Position numbers and translations under genes: made by a program. The notes below the pieces were generated by a model. The model did not search any database. It saw only the letters and a list, made by a program, of their open reading frames with translations, and had not been told where the DNA came from. From Janthinobacterium aquaticum (lineage in GTDB: Bacteria; Pseudomonadota; Gammaproteobacteria; Burkholderiales; Burkholderiaceae_D), in contig NZ_WFLK01000014.1 in the NCBI RefSeq assembly GCF_009208565.1, forward strand, positions 1 to 64,000: DNA of 64,000 nucleotides, given 5' to 3'. Position 1 is the stretch's first letter. Every line of letters begins with the position of its first letter. Shown here in pieces: positions 54,759 through 64,000 of the stretch.

Positions 54759-57110
54759 TTACAGCGGGATGTCGTCACTTGGACGATGCGTTTTCGGAAC
54801 TACCACCGAGTTAGTTCGTATGCCATTGCTTGTTTCACATACGACAGTGGACGGCAGGCCAGTACGCAGTCCAGGCACGCAGCCTGGCAGTACGCCGGAA
54901 CTGTAATAACGGGCATTACCCTGGATTATTTGTTTTCGCTCCAACGGTTCTGCAGCCCAATAGACGCCAAATTGCGCAAGGAATTTTTCCCATTTCAGTA
55001 CCGAGGGCCGCTCTGGCGCCAGTTTGTTCTCCTGCAAGCGCCAGTCCGCCACCGCACATAAATATCGGTAAAACCTGGGATCGCTCGATGCCTTGCCACC
55101 GCCGATGGCCACGTCATATGCAGTGACGTTACGGTGGTTGTCTGCATTGCCGATAATGGCGCCATGAAACGATTTGGGGCTGATTTCATGCTGCCAGCGC
55201 AGCCGCGCTTCGTTCGGGGATTCGTAGGCATCGATAAACAGGGCCTCGGCGCAGTCGGGGCATCGCTTGACCAGCTTGAGCTTGCGCCAGTCATCGGGCG
55301 ACTTGCCGCGGTTGAGGGCCTGTTCCACTTGTTCGCGCGCATCGAGACTGAAGGGCCCGTAATGCGAACCGGGATTGATCGCACCGAATCCGAACGAGGG
55401 CTTGCGCTCTTGTGGCGAGCGTGGATCGTTAATGATCTCGCGCGGGCGCAGGCGCAATCCGGCCATGCTGGAAATGGCAATCGCAGCATCGATGGGATCG
55501 ACATCTTCGCATGGCCCTTGCTGATCCTTGGGTAGCCTGGCCTGGCTGGAGGAGGCAGGAAACTGCGGCGCATCGATTTGTCCGCCATCGAGCACGGCGG
55601 CAACTGGCTTGGGCAAGGCTTCGCCAGTGATGCGGCGCAAGCCTTTGCGACGGCGCTCTTCAGTTGAAAAGATATTCCATCTGGAATGCTTGACCGGTGG
55701 CCACGGCGCCTCTTCATGCCTGCTGCGGTGGCTGCGATTGGCACCGGCGGCGTGGGCGTGGTCGTCTTCATCCTCCAGCCGCAGTGCGTAGTTGTGCGGG
55801 GCCTGGCCGACCAGTACTGGGCCAGCCTTGCCGCTGGCCGGATCGATACGTTGCTTGTTGGTGAATACGCGCTGGAAGAAACCGGCGCCGATGTCCTGCA
55901 ACGGCTGGCGTCGCTGGAAAATGGACTTCCATTGGACAGGGATTTGCTCGAATATGCCCAGACTCTTTTCTTTTTCGGTAGCCGATAACGCATGCCCGCC
56001 GATAAAATCCGGTATGCCCTGCCAGCCTATGCCCTGCATATTGCCCAATGCCACAGTCATGTCTTCCGGGCAGAAATACAGATAGACTTTGCCGCGGTTA
56101 TCGCGGTCCTGCTCCGCCTTCCAGCTATTGCCCGCCATACCGTGGCAGATGGTGTCGTCGGTGATGCGCGCAAAGGCTGGCACACCGTGTTTCTTGCTGA
56201 CCACGCATTGCACGATCTGCGCCAGTGTCTGCAGGCGCGCGTGCAGGGTCTGGCGTGCGTGTATCTGGTAATACTGATTGTTCATCACCGCGTCCTTGCC
56301 GCCGCCAAAGATGCTGCTTGATTCCACCGCACCAAAAAACATGCTGGTATCCTCTACCAGGCTGTAAGGCGGATGCGTGAGAATCAGCGTGTCGGCCGGG
56401 CGCTGGCCCGCGTCGAACAGAAAGGCCTGGGCCAATAGTGAAATCAGGCAGCCCTGGCTGTGAGCGACAATCGACACTGCATCGTTTTTGTCGTAGTCGC
56501 GGATCATGGCAATCAGCGCGGCAAGGCGTTGCGCCGCCAGCACCATATACATGCGGCCCGGCGCCGTCATCAGGGGCCGCACCGGATCGCCACCCTGGTC
56601 CAGCGGAGAGAACAGGCCGCGGTTCCACATGTCTGGCAGGGTATTGGTCGCGTTGCCGAACGGGCCACCGTTCTTGGCCATGTCCTTGTCGAGCCGGTTG
56701 CCGTAACGGTCCGTAGTCTGGCCATTGACCATTTTGCTGGCCTTGCTGCGTTCGCGGTAGCCCCAGTAAAAAGGAATGACCGGACTGTTCGTTTCTTCGT
56801 CCAACTTGCGCTTGAAGAAAACGGCGTCAGGATCAGTTTCAAGTTTGCTTTTGTCGCCAGTGTCTGGCAGCCGATAGCTGGCCGGGCGCAGAATCCTGGC
56901 ACCGGCATACATGCGTGCATTGAGTCCCTGACACATGCCTTGCTCCACTGCCGCAAAACTGGTGCCGACATCGTTGACGCCGTGAATCACGATGATATTG
57001 CCGGGCAGTTCGCGGCGAATTGGCACCGTGGCCAGGTTTCCCGGTGGTCGCTCGCATAGCAGCAGCGCTCTTTCGCTGGCAATTACATAGGGAATTTTAG
57101 GATAGGGCAT
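54759..57110 (-). CDS. tle3: Type VI secretion lipase effector Tle3
   Basis: A 783-residue phospholipase-type toxin expected to act in the periplasm of a target cell. The start at 57110 follows AGGAG closely. It has the N-terminal motif NIIVIHGVNDVGTSFAAVEQG near residue 40 and the nucleophile elbow SIVAHSQGCLISLLAQ (Ser near 218). The Tle3-specific YLYFCPEDMTVALGNMQGIG is also present. A C-terminal DUF3274-like domain includes NVTAYDVAIGGGKA. No VgrG, PAAR or immunity gene (tli3) is adjacent. Confidence 0.88.
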   Translation of the reverse strand: MPYPKIPYVIASERALLLCERPPGNLATVPIRRELPGNIIVIHGVNDVGTSFAAVEQGMCQGLNARMYAGARILRPASYRLPDTGDKSKLETDPDAVFFKRKLDEETNSPVIPFYWGYRERSKASKMVNGQTTDRYGNRLDKDMAKNGGPFGNATNTLPDMWNRGLFSPLDQGGDPVRPLMTAPGRMYMVLAAQRLAALIAMIRDYDKNDAVSIVAHSQGCLISLLAQAFLFDAGQRPADTLILTHPPYSLVEDTSMFFGAVESSSIFGGGKDAVMNNQYYQIHARQTLHARLQTLAQIVQCVVSKKHGVPAFARITDDTICHGMAGNSWKAEQDRDNRGKVYLYFCPEDMTVALGNMQGIGWQGIPDFIGGHALSATEKEKSLGIFEQIPVQWKSIFQRRQPLQDIGAGFFQRVFTNKQRIDPASGKAGPVLVGQAPHNYALRLEDEDDHAHAAGANRSHRSRHEEAPWPPVKHSRWNIFSTEERRRKGLRRITGEALPKPVAAVLDGGQIDAPQFPASSSQARLPKDQQGPCEDVDPIDAAIAISSMAGLRLRPREIINDPRSPQERKPSFGFGAINPGSHYGPFSLDAREQVEQALNRGKSPDDWRKLKLVKRCPDCAEALFIDAYESPNEARLRWQHEISPKSFHGAIIGNADNHRNVTAYDVAIGGGKASSDPRFYRYLCAVADWRLQENKLAPERPSVLKWEKFLAQFGVYWAAEPLERKQIIQGNARYYSSGVLPGCVPGLRTGLPSTVVCETSNGIRTNSVVVPKTHRPSDDIPL

Positions 57111-57225
57111 CAATGCTCCTGGTGATCGGAGAGGCCAGTGTACGAGCGTGCAGACAGAGTTTTCTTGTGTTGGCACAACAGTCGCAGCGATATGCTGCAG
57201 TTGGAAAAAGCAGCGATACGCAAAT

Positions 57226-57256
57226 CGGTATCACTAGCGAAAAAGAATTGATTGGA
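57226..57256 (+). promoter_or_regulatory. Candidate LysR (GbpR) operator B, transporter operon
   Basis: CGGTATCAC at 57226-57234 and TTGATTGGA at 57248-57256 are half-sites with the same spacing as in site A at 47749. The two sites share ATTGATTGGA exactly. It lies 86 bp before the substrate-binding protein start, nearly the same distance as site A from its gene. Confidence 0.6.
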
Positions 57257-57341
57257 TGGCACTTTTGCTTTCTCCTACCATGGGCTCATAAAAACACCCG
57301 TCGCCGCATCCTGCGGTGAAGGAAAAACCAAGGAGATCACC

Positions 57342-58304
57342 ATGAAATTGACACGTCGCACCATTCTCGCCAGCGCCATGATGCTGGCCCTGTCGGCTAC
57401 CACTTCCGCTTTTGCTGCCAAACCGCTGGTCATGGGTTTCTCGCAAGTGGGCGCTGAAAGCGAATGGCGTACTGCCAATACCGTGTCCATCAAGGATGCC
57501 GCCAAGAAGGACGGCGTCACGCTGAAGTTTGCCGATGCGCAGCAAAAGCAGGAAAACCAGGTCAAGGCCATCCGTTCGTTCATCGCGCAAAAAGTCGATG
57601 TGATCGCTTTTTCGCCGGTGGTTGAATCGGGCTGGGATACCGTGCTGCGCGAAGCAAAAGCTGCCAAGATTCCCGTGATCCTGACCGACCGCGCTGTCAA
57701 CGTGACCGACAAGTCGCTGTACGTGACCTTTATCGGTTCGGACTTCGTCGAAGAAGGCCGTCGCGCTGGCCAGTGGCTGATGGAATACGCCAAGAAAAAC
57801 CCGGACACCCCGCTCAATATCGTCGAGCTGCAAGGCACCGTCGGTTCGGCACCTGCCATCGACCGCAAGGAAGGCTTCCAGGAAGTCATCGGCAAGAATC
57901 CGAAGCTGAAGATCATCCGTTCGCAAACCGGCGACTTTACCCGTGCCAAGGGCAAGGAAGTCATGGAAGCGTTCCTGAAGGCCGAAGGCAAGAAAATCAA
58001 CGTGCTGTACGCCCATAACGACGACATGGCCATCGGCGCGATCCAGGCGATCGAAGAAGCGGGCATGAAACCGGGCAAGGACATCATCATTATCTCGATC
58101 GATGGCGTCAAAGGTGCGTTTGAAGCGATGATCGCTGGCAAGCTGAACGTGACCGTCGAGTGCAGCCCGCTGCTGGGCCCGCAACTGATGTCGATCGCGC
58201 GTGACGTGGTGGCTGGCAAACCGGTGCCTAAGCGCATCACGACGGAAGAAGGCGTGTTCCCGGCCGAAGTCGCCGCCAAGGAATTCCCGAACCGTAAGTA
58301 CTAA
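57342..58304 (+). CDS. ytfQ: Sugar ABC transporter substrate-binding protein (YtfQ type)
   Basis: A periplasmic sugar receptor of 320 residues, from ATG 57342 after AGGAG. The signal peptide (TRRTILASAMMLALSATTSAFA) is followed by VMGFSQVGAESEWRTANTVS, typical of YtfQ-like proteins (peripla_BP_4). DVIAFSPVVESGWDTVLREAK and VLYAHNDDMAIGAIQAIEEAG are ligand-site strands. Substrate by analogy is galactofuranose, but arabinose or other pentoses fit the nearby catabolic genes better. It is first in the transporter operon. Confidence 0.9.
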   Translation: MKLTRRTILASAMMLALSATTSAFAAKPLVMGFSQVGAESEWRTANTVSIKDAAKKDGVTLKFADAQQKQENQVKAIRSFIAQKVDVIAFSPVVESGWDTVLREAKAAKIPVILTDRAVNVTDKSLYVTFIGSDFVEEGRRAGQWLMEYAKKNPDTPLNIVELQGTVGSAPAIDRKEGFQEVIGKNPKLKIIRSQTGDFTRAKGKEVMEAFLKAEGKKINVLYAHNDDMAIGAIQAIEEAGMKPGKDIIIISIDGVKGAFEAMIAGKLNVTVECSPLLGPQLMSIARDVVAGKPVPKRITTEEGVFPAEVAAKEFPNRKY

Positions 58305-58312
58305 ATTTGTCG

Positions 58313-59847
<1,535 letters not shown>

Positions 59848-59851
<4 letters not shown>

Positions 59852-60924
59852 GTACCTCCACACCGGCCGGCGCAGCGCGCCTGGCTTCCACCACGGATGC
59901 TTCCATTTTGCACAATGTACTGGTTCACCCGCTCAGCCGCCCGATCGGGGCGCTGATCCTGCTGCTGCTGGTGGCTTTCTTCACTATACCGGGCTTTTTT
60001 CATATCGAGATGCGCGAAGGCCATCTGTACGGCAGCGTGATCGATATCATCAACCGCGCGGCGCCCTTGATGCTGGCGGCGCTGGGCATGACGCTGGTGA
60101 TCGCCACGCGCGGCATCGATATTTCGGTCGGCGCCGTGGTGGCGCTGTCCGGCACGGTCGCAGCCATGCTGATCGGCGGCACCATGGTGATGGACAACGG
60201 CGTGCCGACCTACGTCAGCAATATGCCGATGGGCTGGGCGCTGGCGGCCGCCATGGGCGCAGCACTGCTGTGCGGCGCCTGGAACGGCGTGCTCGTTGCC
60301 GGCCTGGGCCTGCAGCCGATTGTCGCTACCCTGATCCTGATGGTGGCCGGGCGCGGTTTGGCGCAACTGCTGACCGATGGCCAGATCGTCACCGTCTACT
60401 ACAAGCCGTTTTTCTTTATCGGCAGCGGTTATCTGTTCGGCTTGCCATTTTCGCTGTACCTGGTGGCGGCCGTGTTCATCATTACCGCCTTGCTGATGAA
60501 GAAAACCGCGCTGGGCCTGTTTATCCAGTCGGTCGGCATCAATCCGGTCGCAGCGCGACTGGCCGGCATCCGCACCGCCACGCTGATCTTTTTCGTCTAT
60601 GTGTTCTGCGCGGCCTGCGCGGGTCTCTCGGGCCTGATGATCAGCTCGAACATCAAGAGCGCCGACGCCAATAACGCCGGCCTGATGCTCGAACTGGACG
60701 CGATCCTGGCCGTCACGCTGGGCGGTACCTCGCTGGCCGGTGGCAAGTTCAGCCTGGTGGGCAGCATGATCGGCGCGCTGATTATCCAGACCCTGACCTA
60801 CACGATTTACTCGCTGGGCGTGCCGCCGGAAGTGAACATGGTGGTCAAGTCGGTGGTGGTGTTCCTGGTCTGCCTGTCGCAATCGTCGGAATTCAAGCAA
60901 TTGCTGCATCGGAGAAAAGCATGA
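59848..60924 (+). CDS. ytfT: Sugar ABC transporter permease (YtfT type)
   Basis: A 358-residue inner membrane permease with about nine helices. The start is TTG at 59848, overlapping the ATPase stop (TTGA), with GGAG 7 nt upstream. The BPD_transp_2 signature is ALGMTLVIATRGIDISVGAVVALSGTVAA. The conserved cytoplasmic loop is GLFIQSVGINPVAARLAGIRTA, which contacts the ATPase. It ends in an ATGA overlap with the second permease. Confidence 0.93.
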
Positions 60925-61895
60925 AGGGCCTGCTCCATACCCCGTATTTCACCTCGCTCGTCACCGTGCTGCTGCTGGTGGTGATGCTGGGCCTGGGTGG
61001 CGCTGCCTATCCGGGCCTGCTGTCGACCCAGGTGATCTTCAACCTCCTGATCGATAACGCGTTCCTGCTGGTAATTGCCGTTGGCATGACCTTTGTGATC
61101 GTCTCGGGCGGCATCGACCTGTCGGTCGGCTCGGTGCTGGCGCTGTCGACCATGATCGCGGCCTGGCTGCTGCAGGTGGCGCACTGGCCACCGTTGCTGG
61201 TGATTGCCACCGTGCTGGCGCTGGGCTGCGTGTTTGGCGCCAGCATGGGCGCGATGATCCACTACTTCAAGTTGCAGCCGTTTATCGTCACGCTGGCCGG
61301 CATGTTCCTGGCGCGCGGTCTGTGCTACCTGATCAGCATCAACTCGATCACTATCGACGATCCGCTGTATGTGGCCATGTCGCAGACGCAGTTGCCGGTG
61401 TTTGGCGGCTTTGTCTCGCCCGGCGTGGTCATTGCCGTGATCACCTTGCTGGCAGCGATCTGGCTGGCGCACGCCACGCCATTCGGCCGCGCCGTGTATG
61501 CAATCGGCGGCAACGAACAGTCGGCGCTGATGATGGGCTTGCCGGTCGGGCGTACCAAGGTGCTGATCTATGCGTTCAGCGGCTTTTGCGCTTCGCTGGC
61601 CGGCGTGCTGTTCTCGTTCTACATGTTGTCTGGCTATGGTTTGCATGCGCAGGGCACCGAGCTTGACGCGATTGCGGCGGTGGTGATCGGTGGCACTTTG
61701 CTCAGTGGCGGTTATGGCTACGTGGCCGGGGCGCTGTCGGGCGTGATGGTGCTGGGCACTATCCAGACCCTGATCGCGTTTGACGGCACGCTCAGCTCGT
61801 GGTGGACCAAGATCGTGATCGGCGGCCTGCTGTTCGTGTTCTGCGTGGTACAGCGCCTGATGGCGATGGGGCAGAAGGGCAACAAGCCGGCCTGA
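60921..61895 (+). CDS. yjfF: Sugar ABC transporter permease (YjfF type)
   Basis: The second permease of the heterodimeric channel, 324 residues with about nine helices. Family motif: VGMTFVIVSGGIDLSVGSVLALSTM. The EAA-like loop is GRAVYAIGGNEQSALMMGLPV, and the other conserved part is LDAIAAVVIGGTLLSGGYGYV. Start ATG overlaps the previous stop by 4 bp. It is the last gene of the transporter operon; the regulator follows 82 bp on. Confidence 0.93.
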   Translation: MKGLLHTPYFTSLVTVLLLVVMLGLGGAAYPGLLSTQVIFNLLIDNAFLLVIAVGMTFVIVSGGIDLSVGSVLALSTMIAAWLLQVAHWPPLLVIATVLALGCVFGASMGAMIHYFKLQPFIVTLAGMFLARGLCYLISINSITIDDPLYVAMSQTQLPVFGGFVSPGVVIAVITLLAAIWLAHATPFGRAVYAIGGNEQSALMMGLPVGRTKVLIYAFSGFCASLAGVLFSFYMLSGYGLHAQGTELDAIAAVVIGGTLLSGGYGYVAGALSGVMVLGTIQTLIAFDGTLSSWWTKIVIGGLLFVFCVVQRLMAMGQKGNKPA

Positions 61896-61929
61896 TGCAA
61901 CAATTCGTTGGGGTTTGCGGGTGTTATGT

Positions 61930-61969
61930 CGATATCAATAGTGTCGATACTCAATATTTTTTGATATCG
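61930..61969 (+). promoter_or_regulatory. Candidate LysR operator C, regulator promoter
   Basis: CGATATCAA (61930-61938) and TTGATATCG (61961-61969) are perfect 9-bp inverted repeats, 22 bp apart, just before the LysR gene. They share the half-sites of sites A and B, but with 9 bp more spacing, about one helical turn. Autoregulation is likely. Confidence 0.6.
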
Positions 61970-61977
61970 AACATGAT

Positions 61978-62931
61978 ATGATTTTGCGCATGGATACTCT
62001 CAACCCCAACTGGTTCTTGCGAGCCCGCCTGAAGACCCGGCAATTGCTGTTATTGATTGCCCTGGACGACCAGCGCAATATCCATCGCGCGGCCGAAGAG
62101 CTGCACATGACGCAGCCGGCCGCCTCCAAGCAGATCAAGGATCTGGAGGAAATGCTGGGCGTGCGCCTGTTTGACAGGCTGCCGCGCGGCATGGAGCCGA
62201 CCATCTACGGCGAGACCATGATACGCCACGCGCGCATGGCCTTAACCAGCCTGTCGCTGGCGCATGACGATATCGTGGCGCTCAAGTCGGGCCTGACCGG
62301 CCAGGTGGAAGTGGGTATCATCATGACACCGGCCATGGCGTTGCTGCCGCGCGCGATTGCCCGCATCAAGCAGCAGGCGCCGCTGATGCGCATCAGCGTA
62401 CATCTGGAAAACAGCAACACGCTGATGGACATGCTGCAGCACGGCAAGCTCGACTTCATGATCGGGCGTATCCTGGAAAAGGAAAACAGCACCGGCCTGA
62501 TTTACGAAGAGCTGACCGAAGAGCCTGCCAGTGCAGTGGCGCGCAACGGCCATCCGCTGATGTCGCGCAAGAATCTGCAACTGAAAGACCTGGCCAGCCA
62601 GCCGTGGATATTGCCGCAGCACGGCAGCATCCTGCGCCACCGCTGCGACATGATGTTTCGCCGCGCCAGCCTGCCGCCACCGATCGACGTGGTGGAAACC
62701 ACCGCCTTGCTGCTCATTACCTCATTGCTGCAGCAGACCGACTCGATCCACGCCATGCCCACCGAAGTGGCGCGCTACTACGAGTCGCTCAATGTGCTGA
62801 GCATCTTGCCGATCGAACTGCCATGCAAGATGGACGCCTTTGGCATTATCCGCCAGCAGGATCACCTGCTTTCGCCGGGCGCCGATATGCTGTTGAAAGC
62901 GGTTAGGGCGGCGGCCAGCGATATGTATTGA
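61978..62931 (+). CDS. LysR-family regulator, GbpR-like
   Basis: A 317-residue regulator (313 if it starts at ATG 61990). The N-terminal HTH is in NIHRAAEELHMTQPAASKQIKDLEEM. The effector domain has LTGQVEVGIIMTPAMALLPRAI and LDFMIGRILEKENS. This is the GbpR (galactose-binding protein regulator) type found beside sugar ABC transporters and pentose genes. It is co-directional with the transporter operon. Candidate operators precede it, the transporter and the catabolic operon. Confidence 0.88.
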   Translation: MILRMDTLNPNWFLRARLKTRQLLLLIALDDQRNIHRAAEELHMTQPAASKQIKDLEEMLGVRLFDRLPRGMEPTIYGETMIRHARMALTSLSLAHDDIVALKSGLTGQVEVGIIMTPAMALLPRAIARIKQQAPLMRISVHLENSNTLMDMLQHGKLDFMIGRILEKENSTGLIYEELTEEPASAVARNGHPLMSRKNLQLKDLASQPWILPQHGSILRHRCDMMFRRASLPPPIDVVETTALLLITSLLQQTDSIHAMPTEVARYYESLNVLSILPIELPCKMDAFGIIRQQDHLLSPGADMLLKAVRAAASDMY

Positions 62932-62937
62932 AGCATT

Positions 62938-62963
62938 GTCGGCTTAGCGCAGCGTAAGCCGAC
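62938..62963. repeat. Short REP-type hairpin, variant family, second copy
   Basis: GTCGGCTTAGCG and CAGCGTAAGCCGAC: GTCGGCTTA pairs with TAAGCCGAC. It matches the core of the hairpin at 27283-27313 and lies between facing 3' ends. Confidence 0.7.
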
Positions 62964-62978
62964 ATTGTCCGCCAAACG

Positions 62979-64000
62979 TTAACTCCCACCCTGCTCCGGT
63001 ACCTCAAAAAAGAACAACTGCACCAGCCTGCCATTGTCGGGTGTATCGCCAAACACATTGCTGAGCGAGTGAAAATAGTGGCCCTTGTACATGACCAGCC
63101 GGTTATGGCGCATCGGTAGCTCCATCAGCGGCTGCCAGCTGTCGCGCTGCGCTTTCAGCTCGTTGAACTTCTTCACCGTGCTGTTCGGCAGCCAGCGCTT
63201 CTGGAAATCCTTGAAGCTGGCGTAGCCGCCGGCCTTGACTTCGGCTTCCGGCAGGCGCCGGTACCAGCCACTGGGCGCGTGGCGCCAGAAGGTGGTGCCG
63301 CCCTGGCACTGCTCGGGCGGGTTCAGGTACAGCACGCCCGCGTAAAAATTGAAGTTGCTGCCCGTTTCGTTATCGACATGAATGTCTGTGCGCGCCATGG
63401 CGTCGGCGTAGCTGAGGCGATACGAGCCGTTGTCGGGCGACATAAAGCGGATCTCGCGCCCGAGCGCGGTGGCGATCCGGTCCATGATGGCCTGGCAAGG
63501 CTGGCCGTCGGTCTGGCTGCCTGGATAGTTCTGGCCCGCATAGCGCTGCTGCTCGAACGGCAGCGCCAGTGCAGCAGCGCGCCAGGCGGCCGGGTCGGGC
63601 AGGAAGTCGTCGATGATATGCAGATCGAGTTCGGCCACGAAACCGGGCAGATCTGCCGGGCCGGCGATGGCCGTTAAGGTTTCCGGCTGCGCGGCAGGGC
63701 TGGCAAAGCCGATGCGGCAGATCTGCGCCAGCGGCGGATGCAAGGCCACGCCTTGCGCATAGCGCGCCAGCGCCAGCTCGCGCTGGTTGGTGCGGTAGTA
63801 CATTTCCGCCAGGCCCTGCAGGTTTTGCCAGCGCTCGGGGCGCAATGCATGGGCGCGTTCCAGTTCGGCGATCGCTTCGGGCAGACGCTGGCGCGCCAGC
63901 AGCAGTTCGGCATGCACGATGGCGTAGTCGTGTTCCTCGGGCGCCAGGCGCGCCGCTTCGGCATACGCAGCCAGTGCGGCCTCGCCATCGTTACCGCGCA
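62979..64000 (-). CDS. TPR protein with 2-oxoglutarate oxygenase-like domain (cut by window edge)
   Basis: The frame is open from the right edge of the window; at least 340 residues are seen. The N-terminal part has TPR-like repeats (GEAALAAYAEAARLAPEEHD, then EAIAELERAHALRPERWQN and ELALARYAQGVALHP). The C-terminal ~200 residues resemble the DUF6445 / prolyl hydroxylase fold: HxD in TDIHVDNETGSNFNFY, the distal His in MYKGHYFHSLSN, and the Arg in TPDNGRLVQLFFFEV. Fe(II)/2-oxoglutarate use is inferred from HxD...H...R. A GTG at 63917 is not the true start. Confidence 0.8.
   Translation of the reverse strand, partial: RGNDGEAALAAYAEAARLAPEEHDYAIVHAELLLARQRLPEAIAELERAHALRPERWQNLQGLAEMYYRTNQRELALARYAQGVALHPPLAQICRIGFASPAAQPETLTAIAGPADLPGFVAELDLHIIDDFLPDPAAWRAAALALPFEQQRYAGQNYPGSQTDGQPCQAIMDRIATALGREIRFMSPDNGSYRLSYADAMARTDIHVDNETGSNFNFYAGVLYLNPPEQCQGGTTFWRHAPSGWYRRLPEAEVKAGGYASFKDFQKRWLPNSTVKKFNELKAQRDSWQPLMELPMRHNRLVMYKGHYFHSLSNVFGDTPDNGRLVQLFFFEVPEQGGS

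Noticed and set aside
57113..57319. 68-aa open frame upstream of tle3 as a possible immunity gene
   Set aside because: It has no signal peptide or lipobox, lies across the transporter promoter, and starts inside the tle3 leader.

Overview
The window looks like a chromosomal segment of a GC-rich betaproteobacterium of the Oxalobacteraceae type (Janthinobacterium, Duganella or Massilia relatives). This placement is an inference from protein style, the polyhydroxybutyrate genes, the hemA-prfA-prmC and minCDE loci, and the dense intergenic palindromic repeats. No rRNA, phage or CRISPR array was seen. There is one tRNA, tRNA-Arg(CCG).

Layout. 1-108: 3' end of an IS110-type transposase cut by the window edge. 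161-8785: a membrane diguanylate cyclase, a small unknown gene, a beta-barrel outer membrane protein, ettA, rarD, kup and an FKBP lipoprotein. 8846-12850: a DPH6-like ATPase with an ElaA-type acetyltransferase, ohr, and a LytS/LytR-type two-component pair. 12981-19799 (minus strand): gshA with a deacetylase-family gene, prmC with dsbB, and hemA-prfA. 19887-23105: an orphan OmpR-type regulator, an unknown membrane protein and the minCDE division-site operon. 23459-27184: metR, then phasin, phaA and phaB for polyhydroxybutyrate. 27360-36883: LysE/Lrp, prolyl aminopeptidase, several small unknowns, a CPA2 antiporter, a KAS III-like enzyme, a CtpA-type protease and a Spy-like periplasmic protein. 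37053-46414: two tandem M13 metallopeptidases, two chemoreceptors, a membrane-anchored cytochrome c and the tRNA.

46600-62931 is the most informative block. It holds a sugar-acid catabolic operon (galM nearby, IlvD/Edd-type dehydratase, FAH-family AraD1, ketoglutarate semialdehyde dehydrogenase, SDR), a YtfQRT-YjfF-type sugar ABC transporter and a GbpR-like LysR regulator. Each of the three transcription units has a similar inverted motif upstream, CGrTATCA...TTGAT. In the two target promoters the half-sites have identical spacing; in the regulator's own promoter the spacing is 9 bp longer. This suggests a single regulon controlled by the LysR protein.

Between the catabolic operon and its transporter, on the opposite strand, sits a two-gene type VI secretion cargo module: a Tle3-type lipase effector and its Tla3 adaptor. 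It has no VgrG and no recognisable immunity gene, and part of it has lower GC. It looks like an insertion that split the sugar locus.

Other non-coding signals include three ~100-bp REPIN-like elements, a ~119-nt nested stem-loop between phaA and phaB, a MetR box, candidate OhrR boxes, and a strong terminator placed just before a Spy-like gene. The right edge cuts a TPR/2-oxoglutarate-oxygenase-like gene.
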